A DNA stretch of 52,155 nt from the NCBI GenBank assembly GCA_018710935.1, contig DVIX01000021.1:1-52155 (forward strand). Reading direction: 5' to 3'. The notes under the pieces were generated by a model that searched no databases, had not been told where the DNA came from, and saw nothing but the letters and a program-made list of their open reading frames with translations. This DNA comes from Candidatus Avirikenella pullistercoris. Its GTDB lineage: Bacteria > Bacteroidota > Bacteroidia > Bacteroidales > Rikenellaceae. Below, in pieces: positions 42,900-52,076 of this stretch; positions within the stretch are counted from its first letter, which is position 1; every line of letters starts with the position of its first letter. A program made the translations under genes and the position numbers.

Positions 42900-43562
42900 T
42901 TATTCTATCTCTCCTCCAAATTGACGGGCGAAAGCTGTTGCAAAAATTTTCTTCACCTCGTCAAAATTCACATCTTTCCCTCCTGTCAATTCCTTTATGG
43001 AAGTGACTCCCTTGTCTGTAAATCCGCAGGGATTGATGTAACTAAAGTACTTTAAATCGGTGTTTACATTCAGAGCGAACCCGTGCATTGTGATAAAGCG
43101 GGATGCCTTTACACCGATAGCACATATTTTCTTTTCCTGGTTGTCCGCATCTACCCATACTCCCGTAGCGTGTTCAACACGTTTCCCTTTTATTCCATAC
43201 TTTCCGATGGTTTCTATAACGGCCTCTTCTATCCGGTAGATATACTCTTTTAAACCGATAGAAAAATGTTCCAGGTTTATAATCGGATACCCGACTAATT
43301 GTCCGTATCCGTGATAGGTAATATCGCCTCCCCTGTCCGTTATGTGGTAGGTGGCTCCTATCGTATTTAAAAACGTCTGGCTGACTAATAAATTGTTTTG
43401 TGAACCATGTTTTCCCAGGGTATAAACATGGGGATGTTCACAATATATAAGACAATCTTCCGCCTCCCTGTTTCTTTTATGTTCCTCAAAAAGGTCGCTC
43501 TGAAAAGCGAATGCTTCAGAGTATTCTATAATTCCTTTGTCTATGAGGCGGATATGAATCAT
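42900..43562 (-). CDS. lipB: Octanoyl-[acyl-carrier-protein]--protein N-octanoyltransferase
   Basis: Moves octanoate from ACP to lipoyl domains. The 220-residue product has HVYTLGKHG (about 46-54), RGGDITYHGYGQLVGYPI (about 78-95), the catalytic lysine in AIGVKASRF (about 146-154) and the catalytic cysteine in INPCGFTDKGVTS (about 176-188). It overlaps lipA by four bases (ATGA), so both lipoate synthesis steps are made together. Confidence 0.95.
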   Translation of the reverse strand: MIHIRLIDKGIIEYSEAFAFQSDLFEEHKRNREAEDCLIYCEHPHVYTLGKHGSQNNLLVSQTFLNTIGATYHITDRGGDITYHGYGQLVGYPIINLEHFSIGLKEYIYRIEEAVIETIGKYGIKGKRVEHATGVWVDADNQEKKICAIGVKASRFITMHGFALNVNTDLKYFSYINPCGFTDKGVTSIKELTGGKDVNFDEVKKIFATAFARQFGGEIE

Positions 43563-44488
43563 CGGTTGCAGCTTTTACAGTTTTCGGTTAATTGCGACAA
43601 TCCTGTTTTCTGTTTCTGTACGGCTCTTTCCGCCATATACGAGGAACGTACCATAGGAGCGCTTTCCACATAATCGAATCCCATGTTTTCCGCTTCTCTT
43701 TTATAGGCGGCGAAAGTGTCCGGATGAACGTACCTATCTACGGGCAAATGTGCTTTAGTGGGTTGCAGATATTGTCCGATCGTTACGATACGGCAACCTG
43801 CGTTGCGCAAATCCTGTAATGTTTCGATAACTTCGTCGTCCTTTTCTCCGATACCTACCATTAAACCGCTCTTGGTATTGACGCCTTTATCGGCTAAATG
43901 CGACAATACCCTCAAAGAAGTGTCGTATTTGGCGCGGCTCCGTACCAAAGGAGTTATGCGTTTTACGGTTTCGATATTGTGTCCGATAATATCGGGATGC
44001 GAAGCGATGATAGAATCTAACAAAAGAGTATTCCCGTCGAAATCAGGAATCAACAGTTCTATTGTCGTAGCAGGGACTTTTTCTCTTAAAGCGTTCACTA
44101 CCGCTACCCAATGTGACGCCCCTCCGTCGTCCAAATCATCTCTGTCGACTGAAGTGATGACACAGTGTTTCAGTTTCATCAATTCTACCGAACGTGCGAG
44201 TTTGACAGGTTCATTAATATCCAAAGGAAGGGGTTTCCCCGTTTTGGTAGCGCAGAATTTACAGGAACGGGTACATATGTCGCCCATAATCATAAAAGTA
44301 GCTGTTCCTCTGTTCCAGCATTCGCTCATGTTAGGACATTTACCGCTGCTGCATATGGTATGCAGCCCATGAGTCGCAACAATTTCGGAAACAAAGGAAA
44401 ACTCTTCCGTATTGTGTAGTTTAATCTTTAGCCAGTCTGGTTTTCGAATTACACGATTATGGATGTTTTTATCGTTAAAATTTTTCAT
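43559..44488 (-). CDS. lipA: Lipoyl synthase
   Basis: Radical-SAM enzyme that inserts two sulfurs into protein-bound octanoate. The 309-residue product has the auxiliary cluster motif CSSGKCPNMSEC (CX4CX5C, about 46-57), the radical-SAM motif CTRSCKFC (about 72-79) and the C-terminal RSSYMAE (about 285-291), whose serine ligates the auxiliary cluster. I chose the ATG at 44488; the frame extends three codons to a TTG. It heads the lipA-lipB-recJ-murF operon and is divergent from the chloride transporter gene. Confidence 0.96.
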   Translation of the reverse strand: MKNFNDKNIHNRVIRKPDWLKIKLHNTEEFSFVSEIVATHGLHTICSSGKCPNMSECWNRGTATFMIMGDICTRSCKFCATKTGKPLPLDINEPVKLARSVELMKLKHCVITSVDRDDLDDGGASHWVAVVNALREKVPATTIELLIPDFDGNTLLLDSIIASHPDIIGHNIETVKRITPLVRSRAKYDTSLRVLSHLADKGVNTKSGLMVGIGEKDDEVIETLQDLRNAGCRIVTIGQYLQPTKAHLPVDRYVHPDTFAAYKREAENMGFDYVESAPMVRSSYMAERAVQKQKTGLSQLTENCKSCNR

Positions 44489-44592
44489 CTGTTGCAAATT
44501 TAATGAAATAAAATTAATTCATACTATTTAATCGGTTAAAAAATTTAAGGATTAAAAGAAAATCAAAATAGCGATTTTTAGTCCGCTTTCGT

Positions 44593-44600
44593 TATCTTTG
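44593..44600 (+). promoter_or_regulatory. -7 box of the chloride transporter gene
   Basis: TATCTTTG fits TAnnTTTG, 26 bases before the start codon. No clear -33 box. Confidence 0.5.
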
Positions 44601-44626
44601 TGCTATTATTCAGATAAAGAGCCGCA

Positions 44627-46405
44627 ATGAAGCCTAACTATAAGTTGAATGTGATACACCGTTATATCATGTTGTTGTTCAAACGACTGTCTGAACGGCA
44701 ACTGATGATGTTGATCGCTTTTCTGATCGGCATTGTAACGGCGTTTGCGGCATACCTTTTCGAGGCTACGGTGGATGAAATACGTACGGTCCTTACCAAT
44801 TGGGTAAATGCCGATAAGGTGAATATCCTGTATCTCGTTTCTCCTTTGTTGGGAATCATTATCGTTACGCTTTTTGTAAAATATGTGGTGAAAGAGAGTA
44901 TCAGCCATGGCGTAACCAAAATACTTTATGCAATTATTCATAAGGGTTCTAAATTGAAACCGCATAATACATATTCGTCTATTTTGGGAGGTGCTGTCAC
45001 GATCGGTTTCGGGGGGTCGGTAGGGCCTGAAGCCCCGATAGTGATGACCGGAGCGGCATTAGGCTCGAATATCGGCCGTTTCTTCCGGATGAATTACCGG
45101 AATACCACTATTCTGTTAGGTTGTGGTGCAGCAGGAGCATTGGCGGCGATTTTTAAAGCTCCGATTGCAGGCGTGGTATTCGTTTTGGAAGTGTTGATGC
45201 TGGATATTACGATGCTTTCCATTATTCCCATATTGATAGCGGCGGTAACCTCTACGACGATAATTTATTTTATGCACGGGTTTGAGCCGGTTTTTTCAGT
45301 GACAATGGGAGAAAATGCTATCCGTGTCGCCCATATGCCTTACTATTTGGTACTTTCTGTATTGTGCGGTTTTGTGGCTTATTACTTGATATTTACATCG
45401 GCTAAAATAGAAAAGGCTTTTAAAAAGATTAAGAAGCAGTACCAGAAGTGGATTATAGGCGGCTCCATATTGGGAATTTTGATTTTCCTGTTTCCTCCGT
45501 TATACGGACAAGGGTATAATTCAATTTCGAATCTGATAAACAGCGATATGCCTTCTTTGTTCCAAAACACCCTTTTTTATTCGCTTCAGAACAGTATCTG
45601 GGTATTGCTTGCTTTTCTGGCGGCGGTTATCGCTTTCAAATCGATCGCCATGGCCTGTACGAATGCTGCCGGCGGGGTAGGGGGGGCTTTCGCTCCTTCA
45701 TTGTTTCTGGGTGCTTTTACAGGTTTTTTTACGGCTACTTTATTGAATTACCTGTTCGGATTGGACCTGCCGGTGACTTCGTTTACGCTGGTAGGAATGG
45801 CAGGTGTGATGTCGGGAGCAATGAATTCGCCCCTTACGGCGATATTTTTGATAGCGGAGATTACGGGAGGGTATCGTTTATTCGTTCCTTTGATGTTAGT
45901 GTCGGCAATAGCTTTTGCCATTAGTTATTATTTTTCACCTTATTCCGTATATACCCGGGAACTGGTTTTATCGGGAGATACGATGGCGGTTAGTAAGGAG
46001 AAGGCGATGCTGTTTATCGACACAGAGAATTTGGTAGAAGACGATTTTACAACAGTCAGGGAAGATATGACATTGGGGGATATGATAGATGTGGTAGCAC
46101 AAAGCCGGCGGAATATCTTCCCGGTAGTGAATGAAGCCCGTGAATTGAAGGGTGTGGTTACACTGGATGATATCCGGCAGGATATGTTCGACCGTTCCCT
46201 TTACAACAGGTATTATGTATATGATTATATGACGACTCCGCCTGCTTATATCGAATGGGGAGAGCCGATCAGTACTATTTTGGAAAAATTCGATAAAACG
46301 GGAGCATGGAATCTTCCGGTCGTTAATGAAGAAAACCGTTACGTCGGATTCGTATCGAAGTCCAAAATCTTTTCGGAGTACCGTAATGAATTACAAAAAG
46401 AGTAA
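44627..46405 (+). CDS. ClC-family chloride transporter with C-terminal CBS pair
   Basis: The 592-residue product has about ten hydrophobic helices, the ClC signatures GGSVGPEAPIVMTGAALGS (about 124-142; the Glu in GPEAP is the gate residue that exchangers keep), AAIFKAPIAG (about 168-177) and GGAFAPSLFLGAF (about 354-366), then two CBS domains (about 470-590). Presence of the gate glutamate suggests a chloride/proton exchanger, not a channel; this is an inference. The CBS pair may sense adenine nucleotides. Its promoter lies in the gap shared with lipA. Confidence 0.93.
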   Translation: MKPNYKLNVIHRYIMLLFKRLSERQLMMLIAFLIGIVTAFAAYLFEATVDEIRTVLTNWVNADKVNILYLVSPLLGIIIVTLFVKYVVKESISHGVTKILYAIIHKGSKLKPHNTYSSILGGAVTIGFGGSVGPEAPIVMTGAALGSNIGRFFRMNYRNTTILLGCGAAGALAAIFKAPIAGVVFVLEVLMLDITMLSIIPILIAAVTSTTIIYFMHGFEPVFSVTMGENAIRVAHMPYYLVLSVLCGFVAYYLIFTSAKIEKAFKKIKKQYQKWIIGGSILGILIFLFPPLYGQGYNSISNLINSDMPSLFQNTLFYSLQNSIWVLLAFLAAVIAFKSIAMACTNAAGGVGGAFAPSLFLGAFTGFFTATLLNYLFGLDLPVTSFTLVGMAGVMSGAMNSPLTAIFLIAEITGGYRLFVPLMLVSAIAFAISYYFSPYSVYTRELVLSGDTMAVSKEKAMLFIDTENLVEDDFTTVREDMTLGDMIDVVAQSRRNIFPVVNEARELKGVVTLDDIRQDMFDRSLYNRYYVYDYMTTPPAYIEWGEPISTILEKFDKTGAWNLPVVNEENRYVGFVSKSKIFSEYRNELQKE

Positions 46406-46476
46406 GGCAGATATACCGGTTATGGAAAATTGTGTAATTTTGTGTACTCATAGAATGATTCTTAAATTTTTACGTT

Positions 46477-47772
46477 TTGGACGATAATATCAGCCATATT
46501 TTTTTTCTTCCGTTCGCTGTTGAATCGGTGTGGCGAATTCTGTTATTGTTGCTGCTGTTGGCTATTTCTGCTTTTGTTTCCGGTACGAAAACAGCTTTTG
46601 CCGTTTTAACCCGCCATGATGTGGAACGCTTGGAACGTAAGCAATCGAATATTTCTAAAATAGCGCTGGCTCTTTTATCCGGTTATAATTATGTAACGGC
46701 AACCGTTCTGATTCTCGCTTTTGTAATAAATATCGGAGCGGTGCTGGTCGCTGATAAAGTTATTGATTCAGTCGTTGCTTTCGGAGATGCGATTGTTTTG
46801 GAGATTGTCGTCAAAGTATTGGTTATTGCAGCTTTGTTGTTGTTTTTTACGGGATTCATCCCTGAAATTATGGCAACTCGGAATCCTGCCCGTTTTGTTC
46901 AGATCGTCGCTCGCCCTCTTAATGCGGTGTGCAAGCTGTTGAAACCTGTTGCCTATTTGTTGATAATAGGAAATTCTTATATAAATGAGATGTCGGCGAA
47001 AAGAAAATCGGCTATTCTGATGGATGATCTCGCTACGACCATTGAAGATAATCCGGCTTCTTCCGATGAAGATAAAAAAATATTGACGGGGATTGTCCGT
47101 TTTGTAAATGCGGAAGTGTCGGATGTGATGAATAATCGGGCGGAGATCGTCGCTTTAGACATAGACAGTTCTTTCGATGAGGTGAAAGAAACGGCTATCC
47201 GATCGGGTTTTTCCCGTATTCCTGTTTATACCAAAGAGTTGGATAATATAAAAGGGGTTTTGTATGTGAAGGATCTGATCCCTTATTTGGATAATAAGAA
47301 TTTTCAATGGCAGAATATCATCCGGGAAGCCTATTTTGTTTCCGACCATAAGAAGTTGAACGATCTGTTGAGTGAATTTCAGAGTAATCAGGTGCATCTG
47401 GCAATTGTTGTTGATGAGTACGGTTCTACTCAGGGAGTGATTTCGCTGGAAGATATTTTGGAAGAGGTGGTCGGGGAGATATCGGATGAGTCCGATTTGG
47501 AAGAACAGTATTATGTCAAAATAGATAATAATACGTACGATTTTAAAGGGAAAACCCATATCTCCGATTTTATTCGGGCGTTCGGGTTGGATGAAGATTT
47601 TTTCGATGATCTGAGAGGAGAGGCGGAATCATTGGCAGGTGTCATGTTGGAAATCAAAAAAGATTTTTTGCGGGTTGGGGATGAAGTTAAGATTCCGCCG
47701 TTCCTGTTTCGGGTGATGGCGGTGACGGGACACCGTATCGAACGGATTCGGGTTACGAAAGAGAGTATTTAA
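46477..47772 (+). CDS. gldE: GldE-like CBS-domain membrane protein (CNNM/CorC group)
   Basis: The 431-residue product has an N-terminal DUF21 membrane domain with three to four helices (about 15-150), a CBS pair (about 205-330, with FSRIPVYTKELDNIKGVLYVKD and VDEYGSTQGVISLEDILEEVVGE) and a CorC/HlyC C-terminal domain (about 345-425). In flavobacteria GldE supports gliding; in non-gliding Bacteroidales its role is unknown, perhaps in ion homeostasis or envelope assembly. The only upstream start is TTG at 46477, since an in-frame TGA lies at 46456-46458 and the next ATG would lose the membrane domain. Confidence 0.85.
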   Translation: MDDNISHIFFLPFAVESVWRILLLLLLLAISAFVSGTKTAFAVLTRHDVERLERKQSNISKIALALLSGYNYVTATVLILAFVINIGAVLVADKVIDSVVAFGDAIVLEIVVKVLVIAALLLFFTGFIPEIMATRNPARFVQIVARPLNAVCKLLKPVAYLLIIGNSYINEMSAKRKSAILMDDLATTIEDNPASSDEDKKILTGIVRFVNAEVSDVMNNRAEIVALDIDSSFDEVKETAIRSGFSRIPVYTKELDNIKGVLYVKDLIPYLDNKNFQWQNIIREAYFVSDHKKLNDLLSEFQSNQVHLAIVVDEYGSTQGVISLEDILEEVVGEISDESDLEEQYYVKIDNNTYDFKGKTHISDFIRAFGLDEDFFDDLRGEAESLAGVMLEIKKDFLRVGDEVKIPPFLFRVMAVTGHRIERIRVTKESI

Positions 47773-47782
47773 GACATCTGCT

Positions 47783-48421
47783 ATGCCGTTAATAAAGAGA
47801 ATTGTTGAAAAGGAAGCGGAGCTTACATTGTTGTTATGGCAGATTGATGAATCTGTGGATGAATTGTTTGTCCGGGCCGGCCTGACGGAAGAGGAAAAAA
47901 GACGGTATGCTGTTTTTACAGGAGAGAGCCGTAAAAAAGAGTGGCTTGCCGTACGGGTTTTGTTGCGTGAAACTTTCGGCGGGGGAGTAGGGATCGGTTA
48001 TGATGAAAAAGGGGCTCCTTATCCGGTAGGGAAAGAGGGAGCTGTTTCCGTTTCCCATACGACAGGGTATGCTGCGGTGTTTTGTGCTCCGTACTCTTGC
48101 GGAGTGGATATCGAATCGGTTACCCGTGATTTTGAGAAAGTTGCGGGGAAATATGTTGCGGAGACAGAATATGAATGGGTATCCCGGCTGGCGGCTATTT
48201 ACGGTATGAATACCGCTTACGGTATAGTGTGGTGCGTCAAGGAGGCTTTGTTTAAAGCGGGAGGAAAAGAGGGGGTAGATTTTAAAAAGGATATGGAGCT
48301 TATAAACCTGTATGAACCTGTCAATGTTATTGCTGCCCGGCTGTTCGATGAGGAATATTTATTGCGTTTCCGTATTTCGGATAATCTTATTTTAGTCTAT
48401 TCTATTTCGCAGAAGAAATAG
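47783..48421 (+). CDS. 4'-phosphopantetheinyl transferase superfamily protein
   Basis: Transfers phosphopantetheine from CoA to carrier proteins. The 212-residue Sfp-type product has VSVSHTTGYAAVFC (about 91-104), CGVDIESVTRDFEKVAGKYV (about 109-128; the Asp and Glu bind magnesium) and WCVKEALFKAGG (about 151-162). It begins 10 bases after the gldE-like gene. The substrate is not shown by the context; no polyketide or non-ribosomal peptide genes are near, so it may serve as a general carrier-protein activator. Confidence 0.92.
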   Translation: MPLIKRIVEKEAELTLLLWQIDESVDELFVRAGLTEEEKRRYAVFTGESRKKEWLAVRVLLRETFGGGVGIGYDEKGAPYPVGKEGAVSVSHTTGYAAVFCAPYSCGVDIESVTRDFEKVAGKYVAETEYEWVSRLAAIYGMNTAYGIVWCVKEALFKAGGKEGVDFKKDMELINLYEPVNVIAARLFDEEYLLRFRISDNLILVYSISQKK

Positions 48422-48428
48422 AATAGAC
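48395..48428. terminator. Perfect hairpin over the stop codon of the transferase gene
   Basis: GTCTATTCTATTTC (48395-48408) and GAAATAGAATAGAC (48415-48428) pair without mismatch around a six-base loop. The stop codon of the transferase gene (48419-48421) lies within the right arm. No long T-run follows on either strand, so termination is uncertain. Confidence 0.5.
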
Positions 48429-48554
48429 GGTATCTTTCTTAATGTTTCCGGAATAGATTTTTGTAGTCTTGTGTCGTCCGGTAAGATTTGGCGGGTAAAG
48501 CAAGGCTTTTTGCGGCCGTTGTCTCGGACGTTGCCCGTTTTCGGAGAGTTTCGG

Positions 48555-49913
48555 TTATTTGCCTATGAGTGTTGCGGAGGAGCAGGACTCGATAGTTATG
48601 TCGGCGTAATCTCCCGGTTTGAAAGATTGGCGGGGGAATACCACCACTTTATTGTGGGAAGTACGTCCGAACAACTCTTCCGGATTCCGTTTTGAAACTC
48701 CTTCTACCAATACCTGAAAGGTTTTGCCTACATCACGTTTATTGCTTTCGAGCGACAGAGTATTCTGAAGATTGATGATTTCCGTCAGTCTTCGGGTTTT
48801 CGTTTCATCGTCTACATCGTCCTGCATGGTGCGGGCGGCTTTGGTATTGGGGCGTTCGGAATATTTGAACATATAGGCGAATTCATATCCCACTTCACGC
48901 ATCAAAGAGAGGGTTTGTTGATGGTCCTCTTCCGTTTCGGTACAGAAACCGGCGATAATATCGGTCGAGATACTGCATCCGGGAATCCGTTTCTTAATGG
49001 CGCCGATTCTTTCGAGGTACCATTCGCGTGTGTATTTTCGGTTCATCAGTTGCAGCATGCGGGTACTTCCCGATTGTGCCGGCAGGTGAATTGATTTGCA
49101 GATATTGGGGTAAGCGGCCATGACGTCGATTAATTCGTCGCTCAGGTCTTTGGGGTGGGAGGTGGCAAAGCGTACCCGTAATTCGGGCGACAATTCCGCC
49201 ACCTTTTTCATTAATTGGGCGAAATTGAGGTTCTCGTCTTTGTGGAAATAGGAATTTACATTCTGTCCCAATAGAGTAACTTCTTTATAGCCTTGTGCCA
49301 TGAGTTCCTTGATTTCCTCTATTATGGTATGGGAATCGCGGCTGCGTTCTGCTCCCCGAGTATACGGGACTACACAATAAGAACACATATTGTTGCAACC
49401 GCGCATAATAGAGACGAAGGCTGTGACACCGTTCTTATCCAAACGGACAGGAGATATTTCAGCATAGGTTTCTTCTCTGGAGAGCAGTACATTTACTCCT
49501 TTTTGTCCGCTTTCGGCGTTTTTGACCAATTCCGGAAGGGAACGGTAGCCGTCCGGACCTACTACGATATCGACTAATTTGTCTTTTTCTATCAATTGTT
49601 CTTTCAACCGTTCGGCCATGCATCCTATGACTCCGATAATCAGCGAAGGTTTTTGCTTCTTGTAAGCGGCGAATTCGCGCAATCTGCCCCAGATACGTTG
49701 TTCGGCATTGTCGCGTATGGAGCAGGTGTTGATTAATATGATGTCGGCCTCGTCCGCTTTTTCCGTATATCCGTATCCGTGGTTCCGGAGAATCGAAACG
49801 ACTACTTCGCTGTCGTTTACATTCATCTGGCAACCGTAAGTTTCGATATATACGTATGAATTATTGGGTATTACGGGATGTAATACTGTCGGGGCTATTT
49901 TGATGTTGTTCAT
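48555..49913 (-). CDS. miaB: tRNA-2-methylthio-N6-dimethylallyladenosine synthase
   Basis: Methylthiotransferase that modifies A37 of tRNAs reading U-starting codons. The 452-residue product has the UPF0004 domain with YGCQMNVNDSE (about 30-40), NTCSIRDNAEQ (about 61-71) and GCMAERL, the radical-SAM motif CNNMCSYCVVPYTRG (about 173-187) and a C-terminal TRAM domain (about 385-450). A TATCTTTG box on the minus strand lies 26 bases upstream, inside the end of the dihydroorotase gene, so it may have its own promoter as well as readthrough. Confidence 0.95.
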   Translation of the reverse strand: MNNIKIAPTVLHPVIPNNSYVYIETYGCQMNVNDSEVVVSILRNHGYGYTEKADEADIILINTCSIRDNAEQRIWGRLREFAAYKKQKPSLIIGVIGCMAERLKEQLIEKDKLVDIVVGPDGYRSLPELVKNAESGQKGVNVLLSREETYAEISPVRLDKNGVTAFVSIMRGCNNMCSYCVVPYTRGAERSRDSHTIIEEIKELMAQGYKEVTLLGQNVNSYFHKDENLNFAQLMKKVAELSPELRVRFATSHPKDLSDELIDVMAAYPNICKSIHLPAQSGSTRMLQLMNRKYTREWYLERIGAIKKRIPGCSISTDIIAGFCTETEEDHQQTLSLMREVGYEFAYMFKYSERPNTKAARTMQDDVDDETKTRRLTEIINLQNTLSLESNKRDVGKTFQVLVEGVSKRNPEELFGRTSHNKVVVFPRQSFKPGDYADITIESCSSATLIGK

Positions 49914-49938
49914 TGTCCGTATGAGTTAATTGCGAATG

Positions 49939-49967
49939 CAAAGATACGATTTACCGGTTAAAAGCAA
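49939..49967 (-). promoter_or_regulatory. Candidate promoter of miaB
   Basis: On the minus strand TTG (49967-49965), an 18-base spacer, then TATCTTTG (49946-49939). The -7 box fits; the spacer is one base short. The upstream part lies inside the end of the dihydroorotase gene. Confidence 0.5.
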
Positions 49968-51309
49968 GGGCTTTACCCCGGTATTGTTCATTGAACGTCC
50001 CGTTATCGTATGCGACCGTTCCGTTTATGACAGTGTGGGATACCCGGCTTGAAAATTCCGTCCCTTCGAAAGGCGCCCAGCCGCATTTATACAGGATATT
50101 GTCTTTAGTTACCCACCAACGGGCGTCGTTGTCGATAACGGCAATATCGGCGTAATATCCTTCTCTTATGAAACCTCGGTCTTGTACGTTATAAAGCAGA
50201 GCGGGAGCGTGTGCCATTTTCTCCACGATTTTTTCCATGGAGAAGATCCCTTGTTTGCTCATCTCTATCATGGCGGTCAGTGAGTGTTGTAACAGTGGAC
50301 CTCCCGAGGGAGCTTCCGAATATTTTCTGCTTTTTTCCTCCAATGTGTGGGGTGCGTGATCTGTTGCAATGACATCGACAGAGCCGTTCAATACTCCTTC
50401 GCGTATTCCGTTGCGGTCTTCGAGCGTTTTGACGGCGGGATTCCATTTGATAAAGTTCCCTTTGGTGAGGTAATCGTTATCGGAGAACCATAGATGATGG
50501 ACGCAGACTTCACAGGTTACCGTTTTTTCTTGTAACGGCTTCTGCTCGAAAAGTTCCAGTTCTTTTGCCGTACTGACGTGCAAAATATGCAGGTGTGTCC
50601 CGTAGCGGTGCGCTAAAGCGGCTGCTTTGGCCGATGAGGCGTAGCATGCTTCTGCGCTTCGTATCAACGGGTGCATGGAAGGAGTGATATTGTCGCCGTA
50701 ACGTTCTTTATAAAGTTTCAGGTTATTTCGGACAATCGTCTCTTCTTCGCAGTGAACGGCAACTAAAATGGGTGATTCGGCAAAGATCCTGTTCAGAGTG
50801 TTTTCATTGTCCACCAGCATATTCCCGGTCGAGGAGCCCATAAAAACTTTTACGCCGCATACTTCTTTAGGGTTTATCCGGGAAAGTACGGAAGCGTTAT
50901 CGTTGGTTGCCCCGATATAGAACGAATAATTTGCCATGGCCGATTTTTCTGCGATAGCGAATTTTTCTTCCAATGCTTCTAAGGTGACGGTAGCGGGTTT
51001 GGTGTTGGGCATCTCCATAAATGAAGTTACGCCTCCGGCCACTCCTGCCCGGGATTCGCTATGTATATCGCCTTTATAGGTAAGTCCCGGTTCCCTGAAA
51101 TGCACTTGGTCATCGATAATGCCGGGAATGATATAACCTTTCCGGGCATCGATTACCCATTCATAATCTTTGAAGGACGGTAATCCTTCGCCTTCCCGGT
51201 AAGGGCCGTCTCCGATCGTTTTGATTCGTTCTCCCTCGATAATGATATAACCTTCGAAACGTTTTCCTTCGTTTATGATAGTCCCGTTATGAATTAATTT
51301 TAGTTGCAT
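49951..51309 (-). CDS. pyrC: Dihydroorotase, class I
   Basis: Interconverts carbamoyl aspartate and dihydroorotate in pyrimidine synthesis. The 452-residue amidohydrolase has the metal motif as DDQVHFREPG (about 60-69), MEMPNTKP (about 97-104), the HILHVSTAKEL histidines (about 245-255) and TDHAPHTLEEK (about 315-325, with the metal Asp). The first histidine of the usual HxH is Gln here. I recall the same change in other Bacteroidota dihydroorotases, so it need not mean loss of function. It lies 29 bases after the mannosyltransferase gene. Confidence 0.9.
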   Translation of the reverse strand: MQLKLIHNGTIINEGKRFEGYIIIEGERIKTIGDGPYREGEGLPSFKDYEWVIDARKGYIIPGIIDDQVHFREPGLTYKGDIHSESRAGVAGGVTSFMEMPNTKPATVTLEALEEKFAIAEKSAMANYSFYIGATNDNASVLSRINPKEVCGVKVFMGSSTGNMLVDNENTLNRIFAESPILVAVHCEEETIVRNNLKLYKERYGDNITPSMHPLIRSAEACYASSAKAAALAHRYGTHLHILHVSTAKELELFEQKPLQEKTVTCEVCVHHLWFSDNDYLTKGNFIKWNPAVKTLEDRNGIREGVLNGSVDVIATDHAPHTLEEKSRKYSEAPSGGPLLQHSLTAMIEMSKQGIFSMEKIVEKMAHAPALLYNVQDRGFIREGYYADIAVIDNDARWWVTKDNILYKCGWAPFEGTEFSSRVSHTVINGTVAYDNGTFNEQYRGKALAFNR

Positions 51310-51338
51310 TTCTTTTCTTTTTTACCGGATTTACGGTT

Positions 51339-52076
51339 TTATTGATGTTTGCCGGAATATTTTTTTACTTTTTTGAATGGCAGCCGAAGGACTCCCCAGA
51401 ATGCTTCGCCAAAAATACCGCTATTCATTTTTGAGGTGCCCCGTGTCCTGTCCATAAAAATAATAGGTACTTCACAAAGCCGGAATCCTGATTTCCAGGC
51501 CGTATATTTCATTTCTATCTGAAAACCGTACCCTTTCATACGGATACGGCCCAGCTCCATTGTGCTTAAAACGCGGGATGAATAACATACAAACCCGGCA
51601 GTAGCGTCCTTAACGGGCATGCCTGTTATGATGTGCACGTAAACGGAAGCGTAATATGACATGATGAGCCTGCCGATAGGCCAGTTGATGACGGTAACCC
51701 CGTCTTTGTATCGTGAGCCGATAGCCATATCGGCGCCTTTTTCGCTGCATGCTTTATATAGCCTCTCCAAATCGTCGGGATTGTGGGAAAAATCGGCATC
51801 CATCTCGAAAATATAGTCGTATCCGTTTTCCAATGCCCACTTGAAACCGGTAAGGTAAGCGGTTCCCAATCCTTGTTTTCCTCCACGTTCTATCAGATGA
51901 AGCGTGTCCGGGTATTTTTTACGGAAAGATTGTACGATGTTTGCTGTTCCGTCCGGTGAATTGTCGTCGATAATCAATATTTCGAACGGAATGGAAAGAG
52001 AAAAAACTTTCTCTATTAATAATCCGATATTTTCTTTTTCGTTATAAGTCGGTATGATAATTATGTTTCTATCCAT
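51339..52076 (-). CDS. Polyprenol-phosphate mannosyltransferase-like glycosyltransferase
   Basis: GT2-family enzyme that moves a sugar from a nucleotide donor to polyprenyl phosphate at the inner membrane. The 245-residue product has the start IIIIPTYNEKENIGLLI (about 4-20), IDDNSPDGTA (about 36-45), the DXD-type DADFSHNP (about 94-101) and DATAGFVCY (about 156-164), all features of dolichol-phosphate mannose synthase of the soluble, single-domain type. No membrane anchor is present. It heads a run with pyrC and miaB. The donor could be mannose or another hexose; motif evidence does not decide. Confidence 0.88.
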   Translation of the reverse strand: MDRNIIIIPTYNEKENIGLLIEKVFSLSIPFEILIIDDNSPDGTANIVQSFRKKYPDTLHLIERGGKQGLGTAYLTGFKWALENGYDYIFEMDADFSHNPDDLERLYKACSEKGADMAIGSRYKDGVTVINWPIGRLIMSYYASVYVHIITGMPVKDATAGFVCYSSRVLSTMELGRIRMKGYGFQIEMKYTAWKSGFRLCEVPIIFMDRTRGTSKMNSGIFGEAFWGVLRLPFKKVKKYSGKHQ

